NCBI GenBank assembly: GCA_022605405.1
Contig: JABYQQ010000004.1
Span: 1,364,001 to 1,428,000 of the forward strand
Length of the DNA stretch: 64,000 bases
Direction: 5' to 3'
Source of the DNA: Earliella scabrosa
Taxonomy: Eukaryota > Basidiomycota > Agaricomycetes > Polyporales > Polyporaceae
The notes under the pieces are model-generated. The model was not told where the DNA came from and ran no database searches. It saw only the letters and a program-made list of their open reading frames with translations. Each line of letters begins with the position of its first letter. Within the stretch, counting starts at the first letter, position 1. Of this stretch, positions 58,101 through 64,000 are shown one piece after another. The position numbers and the translations under genes were made by a program.

Positions 58101-60668
58101 CATATATGCACCATCCACGATACACGAAGCATGCGCACAGTCCACCGATCGATGGCAGCGCTCGTGCGCGATTCGGCCAGCCAGATAGGACGCACAGGTG
58201 ACACCAACAGGCCGACAACGCCGATCCGAAGTGCCAGCTTGATAGTGCGAGAACGCGAGCACACGGCGTGCGTGCCCAGCCTGGGACTGCGACCCTGCCC
58301 CTGCGCTCAGCTGAACTTGCTGGGGGGCGTCCGGCGAGGAGATGCCTGTGCGAGGGGATGTCGTCACCGAACCGCGCGCGCAGCGAGAGGTGCATAGAGC
58401 GGCAGACCACAACGACACTCTGCCGGACTCGGAGACGCTTCGCCCGCTGAATGGGATGAATAGACCGAAGCTTCAGCGCATAACGTCAGTGGCTGCAGCC
58501 TGCAGGAGGAGCGCACGGAGACATGACGCGATCCACGTCCTGTCCGGACTTCGAGCCGGATGGGGGTGGTGGTGGGCGCGGATGCCGGCAGCGTGACGGT
58601 GCGATGCGATGGTGGGTTCGGTGGGTGCGGCGGTGTCGTGTCGTGTCGTGTTGGGATGCAACGGCCGCACTAGGTACAGGGATGGCGGGCGAGGACCGCA
58701 ATCGGGCAGTCACGGGTGAGCTGGGAGCGTTGGGCCCTTGGGTGGCAGTCGAAGCGCGCATGAGTGTTCAACGATAGGGCTGATGTCGAGATCGCAAGAG
58801 ACGCGTAGTATCGTTAACGGCCAGGCGGCCATTCGTCCGTTCGGACGAAGCGTCCGATGGCGGCGCCAGCTGTCTCGGTAGTCGGTAGGCTGCGGAAGAA
58901 CGGAGGGACGGTCGGTAGCGCAGTGATTGTTCGAGTGAGGGTGGTTACAGGCGGGTGTTTGCCAGAATTAATATTGTGACGACGTCGGCTAATGATTATG
59001 GCTGCGCCGAGGAATGTTCGAAGCACTGTCGCGTTCTGATAAGAGAAAACGTGCATAATGATTGGTCGGGCTGCTGTGCATGGCTGTGTCGGATTTGATG
59101 ACGAGCTGGGCAATGACAGCAATGACTGGATGTTGCACGTGAACCCCACCAAAGTTCAAAACACCCGCCGAGTCGGTAGATGGATGTCGAGTTGGAGGCC
59201 AGGAGACCACGGCAATCTTTTGATGTGAAGAGCGAGAAGTGTCTGCGACACGATTTGAACCCACGCAGTTCAACGTAGCAGGCACTGACAAACCTCCATA
59301 CCGTATCAGTGGTGTTTCTGAGGAAAGGCGGGTGTCGGCATATGTTCGCATTGACCGGAAGGGTCCGTACGTATGGTTAAGGAAAATTGGCAGTGCAATG
59401 TTGCGGGACCGGGGCGCACTGGCGAGTGCGATCGTCGCATATTCTCGTCCAAGATGCCGGTCAGTCTTGGCCCTTGGATGCTCAGAGCGATATTTATAGC
59501 ACCCGCTCTCAAAATAGCCCTCTAAATATAGCGGCGCACGAGAATATAGAGACGGGCATTGGCGGACGAGAATACGGGGCTGTAATTAGAGCGATGCGGC
59601 GAGTTCAAGACCGCGATGAGGGCGCGAGCAGCTGCGGAGGCGAGAGTCGGTGCTGACGCGCTCGTCGGACGGACGCCGCGTCAATTGGGGGTTCGCTCCT
59701 TCTGGGTTCAGGCGCCGGGGAGATTGCGATCTGAGCTGCTCGATCGCTTGCCGCGGCGCGCCCCGTGCCGAAGATGAACGATGACTAACGTGTTGGCGCC
59801 CGCTCCGGCCGCGGGCGATGTCGGCGGCGGAGAGACGGACGGAGTGGGGTTCGGGCTCTCGAGAACAAGGGGCGACGCGCGTGAGGCTGAGACGGCGGGA
59901 AGAAGGAGCTCGCGCCAGGACGAGGGAGCGGGGTCGAGGTTGGGCAGCGCATGCCGAAAGCTTGCCTGCTCGCCGCACGGGCATCTCAAGGGGCCCATCT
60001 GCGCCCGGCGATAGGGAGCATTTGGCAGAGAGAGAGCGTCATTGGATCTCGCCGTCCGCAGGCCGATCTCTCAGAGGGCCCGCTTCCACGGACGAGGACG
60101 AGAGGGCGCGGTGGATGAGAAAGCCAAGTCAGCAGACGCGGGTGCGGGGAAGAAGCAGACGGTTCGACGAGGCACACCGGACGAGCGGTGTGAACGCGCG
60201 TGCAGCGGGCCCAGTCGCGGCGGCGGAGATGGGAGCAGAGATTTGATGCGAGATAGCCGAGCGTGCTCGCTGGCGGATCTACGCGCGCGGCTGGACGGTC
60301 GGGGCACGACGGGGGCGCGGGCGCGCTCGCGGACGACGCGGGGGGCGTCGGGGGCAGCGCGAGGTGGGAGAGGCGGGGGCAGGAGGGCAGATGAGAGGCT
60401 GCTGCGGATTGACGGCATGAGTGCGGTTGCAATTGTGTGACTGGCAGGAGCATCGAAGGAGCTCCGACCACGGCGTTTGCGGTTGCTTGTCCATCCATAT
60501 GTCCTTTTGCCCGAGCTCAGCCTGAGCGTCCGCCTCTCTCTCTCTCTCTTCATCTCCCCCCTCTCCCTCTCCCTCGCCTCCCGCCCACGCCCCCCACGCC
60601 CCCGCTGCCCCCGCACGCGCACCCCCGCACCCCCGCCCGCCCCTGGCTTCCCGCACGCGCCCGCAGAG
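55176..60668. other. 5.5 kb without a supported gene, upstream of the MADS-box gene
   Basis: GC-rich, with many overlapping open frames on both strands, as expected by chance at this composition. None has a recognisable domain, a paralogue in the window, or a consistent intron pattern. Purine/pyrimidine-skewed blocks occur at 55860-56090 and 60533-60660. The region could hold a long regulatory area for the MADS gene, non-coding RNA, or fast-evolving small genes that I cannot recognise. Confidence 0.45.
60532..60660 (+). promoter_or_regulatory. Pyrimidine-rich tract directly upstream of the MADS-box start
   Basis: A (CT)n run passes into about 100 nt of C-rich sequence with almost no purines and ends 9 nt before the ATG at 60669. 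Such tracts commonly mark transcription start regions in filamentous fungi. Confidence 0.5.
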
Positions 60669-63594
60669 ATGGGGAGACGCAAGATTGAGATCCAGCCCAT
60701 TACGGTACGCATTCTCCTCCGTCTCGTCCGAAATAGCCCGCCCTGGCCGCATCCAAGTATACGAGCCGCGGCGGTGTCCGTCTGCCTTCTCTCGCCGCCG
60801 CCTGCTTATTTTGCGTCCCTTCGCCCCGACGATAATAGCACGAACGGAACCGTTCTGTCACCTTTTTAAAGGTCTGTCGCTATAAATATGTCAGTTCTCT
60901 TGGCATTCACTTAGCTTGCTCGTGCACGCGGTCGATCATCTCGTCCTCCTCCTACCTGCTGCACCCATCCCTGGACACACAACACACAGCGCAAGAACGG
61001 CCTCTTCAAGAAGGCCTACGAGCTCGGCGTCCTCTGCTCCGTCGACGTCGCCGTTATCATCTTTGGTGAGTCGCCCCGCGCTCCGCCTATCGCCCTTCTC
61101 CTGTCATTTTTCCTCGCCGCAGCAAGCGTGTTGTCACCGGCGCCCTCGTCTTCCAGCCTGCACGCATGGTCAAACGATCACCGTGCGACGTGCGGCTCCA
61201 TCCCTCGTTCATGGCTGTGCGGGAGTTTGGGGGGGACGACGACGCGTCAAACCTCACCCAGCCTCCGCAGACCATCAGGAACAGCGCAGGTCGCGGGGCC
61301 CTCGCCGAACGTCGTTGTATGCGCTGAGCGATGGACTGACGCCGTTCTGCGAACTCCTCGGGGCTATCGAGGTACCATCTCGGTGCTCGTTCTCCCCGTC
61401 GAGCTCTATCGCAACGGGGCTACTGCGGCCTGCGTTCTTCATTGTCTTCCATTCCTATCATCCGTCTGATTCTTCGGCACTGACACATTCTCGTGGTCTC
61501 TAGAGGAACGCCCAGGTCACCATGCGAAGCTCTATCAGTACTGCTCGACCGACGTCAACGGCATGGTCCAGCGACATCTGCGCGTGCGTCCGAGCCCCGC
61601 TTCTCTCGCTGCGCGGCTCTCACACAGCCTCCTAGTTCGACGGCGAGCGGGACACGAAGGGCCCATCCGACTTTAACAACAATAACAACAAGGTCGACGA
61701 AGCCGCAGACGACGACGACGATGGCGACGATGACGACGGTCTTCCTAAGCGCCGAGATAGCACCACCAAGGGTGTGAAGGTCAAGCCCGAAGTGTCCTCG
61801 AACAGCATCATCCCAATACGACCGAGCGACATCTCAGCGAGCCCCGAAGTGAGTCTGCGGCCCTATATGCGCTCTCCACCAGGTGCTGATGCATCTCATC
61901 TACGCGGCCGACCAGCTGGACTACCGGTCGGGGCTGCGAGTCTCGCCGACCGCAAGCTCCTCGTCCTCGGGGCTGCCAATATCGGGCGAGCGACACAGTA
62001 CGTCAGCGACGCGCAGCGTGCCGATAAGCAGCACGGCGAAGCGTCCGCGGCTGGGAATCGACGACCACTCGCACCTCGCGCAGACGGCGCCCGCGACGCT
62101 CGCCCCAAACTCTAACTCTAACCCAAATCACGTCGGCGGCAGCCCGACGTTCCCCTTTCGGCTCGACGTCGACCTCCCCGCGTCCTACCAGATCCCCTCC
62201 CTCTCCTCGCTGCACTCGCCCCATCCGTCCCTCACCGCGCTCTACCCGAGCAGCAGCTCGATGCCGAGCATCATGAGCTCGAGCTCGTCCTTCCTCACGT
62301 CGCCGTTTGGTCAGTCAACGCAGGCCCCGACGCTGCGCGCGGTGACGTTCCCGCACGGGACCGGCGGATCGCATTCGCATTCGCAGTCGCCGTACTCGCC
62401 GCACGGCCACCCGTCCTCGAGCATCTTCGCGCGGAACTCGCACCACGGGCAGTCGAGCGCGAGCGCGGACAGGCTGTTCGCGGACCTGCTAGGGTCTGCG
62501 GGCGAGCATGGGAGCGGCCCGGGGACGCATGGCGGCGGGGGGAACCAATTCCCGTCGTTTGATTGGCCCGTGCACTCGACGCAGGCGTCACAGCAGGGGA
62601 CGCAGGGGCAGCATGAGAACGGTACGTCTCGTCTTCCTTCTATGCCTCCCGCGCGCGCGCACGTTGTGCCACTGCACTCTCTCCGCTGTGCTGTTCATTC
62701 CTTCTGCTCCGCTCGGATGGGATGCTTGCCTGCTTCGGACGGTCTTTGTCTCTCTCTGTGGCTTCTGTCCACGTTCCTTCTCTCGCCGGACGCTTTAGCC
62801 GTCGCGCGGCGCGTGCAGTCTGCAGCCCACTCGCTCCGCGCTGCGAGCCCGTCGCGATTCCGGAAGGACGGCTTCCATGACACGGGGCCTGTCCCTGCGC
62901 CCGCGCGGACGCAGAGCATCCGGGAATGGGAGGGCGCGAGGCCAGGTTGTGACGTAGCGAGTGCGTGGTTTTGGGCGACGGGGGTCTCACGCGCCTGGGT
63001 TCATGTCTGGACTCTTTGCGTGCGCGGACTTTCCGCCCCGTTCTGGTCGGTGGCACGTTCTCCCGCCTTCTTTGATTGGGTGGCTTCGCGCGTTCGCCCG
63101 TGCGCCGTGTGGCACTGGAGCGTCTTCGTCTTCGAGCGAGTGTGTGCGCCGTCGTGGTCTTTGTACTTTTCGGCCCGCGGCGACTGTGATGCTTTGATGC
63201 CATCGGCCGTCGTCCCGACTCGGTTTCGTTGTGCTACCGCATGTAGTGGGCTCTGAACGTTAGATCGCTGACCCTTCGCCACATTCCGTCTCTTGTGCGA
63301 TCAACAGGTGCATCACAAGGCTCGCCGCCAAACGACAACTGGTTCGACATCTTCTCGACCTCGGCCGGGCCCGGAGCGGGCCTCGGGGGCGGGGGCGGAG
63401 GAGGGGGCGGGAACGGGCCGACGTCGGCGTCGGGCTTGTCTCTACCACCGCCGGTGCCGCCGCTGAACAGCGCGCGGTTCGGGATGTCGCCGGGGATGGG
63501 CCGGAAAAGGCTCAGGGATGACGGTGCGGGGAGCGATGGGAGCGAGGGGGATGAGTTGAGGAGGGAGAGGGAGAGGGGGGACGTGAAGAGCTAG
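60669..63594 (+). CDS. MADS-box transcription factor, MEF2/RLM1 type
   Basis: Exons: 60669-60704, 60839-60871, 60990-61065, 61504-61583, 61636-61848, 61883-62621 and 63308-63594, 487 aa. Residues 1-48 form the MADS domain, split over the first three exons: [23 protein letters not shown] (a 33-nt exon), and [20 protein letters not shown] then AVIIF. The MGRRKI start and lack of an N-terminal extension mark the type II (MEF2/Rlm1) group. [15 protein letters not shown] follows. The rest is Ser/Pro/His-rich with acidic and poly-Gly runs and a basic GRKRLRDD near the end, which may be a nuclear signal. Rlm1-type factors act below MAP kinase pathways in cell-wall stress and development. Introns 3 (438 nt) and 6 (686 nt) are far longer than others in the window. 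Confidence 0.9.
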
Positions 63595-64000
63595 TCTCTG
63601 GCTCGGTGCGCTGCTCCCGCTGGTGTGCGGCGGTGGAGCTGCTGAGCTGGTGCGCAGAGCGCGTTGGATGCGCTGGGAGATCTTGGACCCCGCGCGTGGT
63701 CGCTCGCTGTCGTGTCGTGTGAGACACGATGGCCGGGGAGGTCGCGGAGTGGGGATGCACCTGGTGCAGAGTCTGGATGGAAGAAGAAGAGCATATTGGC
63801 GAGCGCAGGTTGGGTTGGGGAGTAGAAGTCACGGTCATGCACATGCACTTGCATTGTAGTCGTCTTGTTACATCAGCATCTTGGACTCGTCTTAGTGCAG
63901 TTACCATAGCTCTCGTGTACGAAGTATATACATCGCTCTCGGATGTTCTCGAGCCGTACACACCGCGGCATCAAGTACACCACGTTAGGCGCGATGTGGT
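63595..64000. other. 3' flank of the MADS-box gene
   Basis: No supported gene. Probably the 3' UTR and the start of the next intergenic space. Confidence 0.5.

Noticed and set aside
59235..59262. tRNA-like T-arm (minus strand GGTTCAAATCG)
   Set aside because: The B-box-like core is present, but the T-stem does not pair, and no A box or acceptor-stem partner lies upstream at tRNA spacing.
62623..63256. Read-through extension of MADS exon 6 as the true C-terminus
   Set aside because: Good donor GTACGT at 62622 and acceptor CAACAG at 63307 join in phase to an exon whose composition fits the protein; the extension has the composition of translated intron.

Overview
The window is nuclear DNA of a filamentous basidiomycete, most likely an Agaricomycete of polypore type. 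It is GC-rich by eye. Almost every gene is cut by many 48-80 nt GT..AG introns, and the gene content fits: a C-8 sterol isomerase, a HET-domain protein, fungal Zn2Cys6 factors, a MEF2-type MADS factor and a DUF6589 protein. All exon coordinates below were built by hand from splice consensus, reading-frame continuity and comparison between paralogues inside the window. They are predictions.

Left conserved block (1-24.2 kb). A protein with four Cys-pair/His/Cys repeats runs off the left edge on the minus strand. It is followed by a glycolipid-transfer-fold protein (minus), a divergent casein kinase II alpha-like kinase (plus), a 4.8 kb gene-poor stretch, two tandem paralogous Zn2Cys6 transcription factors (plus, 947 and 925 aa), ERG2-like sterol isomerase (plus) and a small secreted Ser-rich protein (minus).

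Accessory island (24.6-50.1 kb). Four copies of an F-box-like/Cys-motif protein family lie at 24.6-27.2 (A, minus), 30.6-33.1 (B, minus), 38.4-40.9 (C, minus) and 47.5-50.1 kb (D, plus). A, B and C are intact; D is a pseudogene. A HET-domain gene sits between A and B. Three tandem genes of an unrecognised family (T1-T3) sit between B and C. A convergent DUF6589 gene and RecQ-like helicase sit between C and D; they may be a mobile element, because related short sequences lie just outside both ends.

Right block (50.5-64 kb). A head-to-head pair of paralogous small membrane proteins shares a 373 bp promoter. Then come an unrecognised 824 aa protein, a 5.5 kb gene-free stretch, and a MADS-box factor with unusually long introns.

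The most unusual material is the island. Lineage-specific F-box-like proteins, a self/non-self (HET) gene, a new tandem family and a helicase/DUF6589 pair are packed together between ordinary genes. This looks like a fast-turnover recognition or transposon-rich region. I see no rRNA, no convincing tRNA and no CRISPR.
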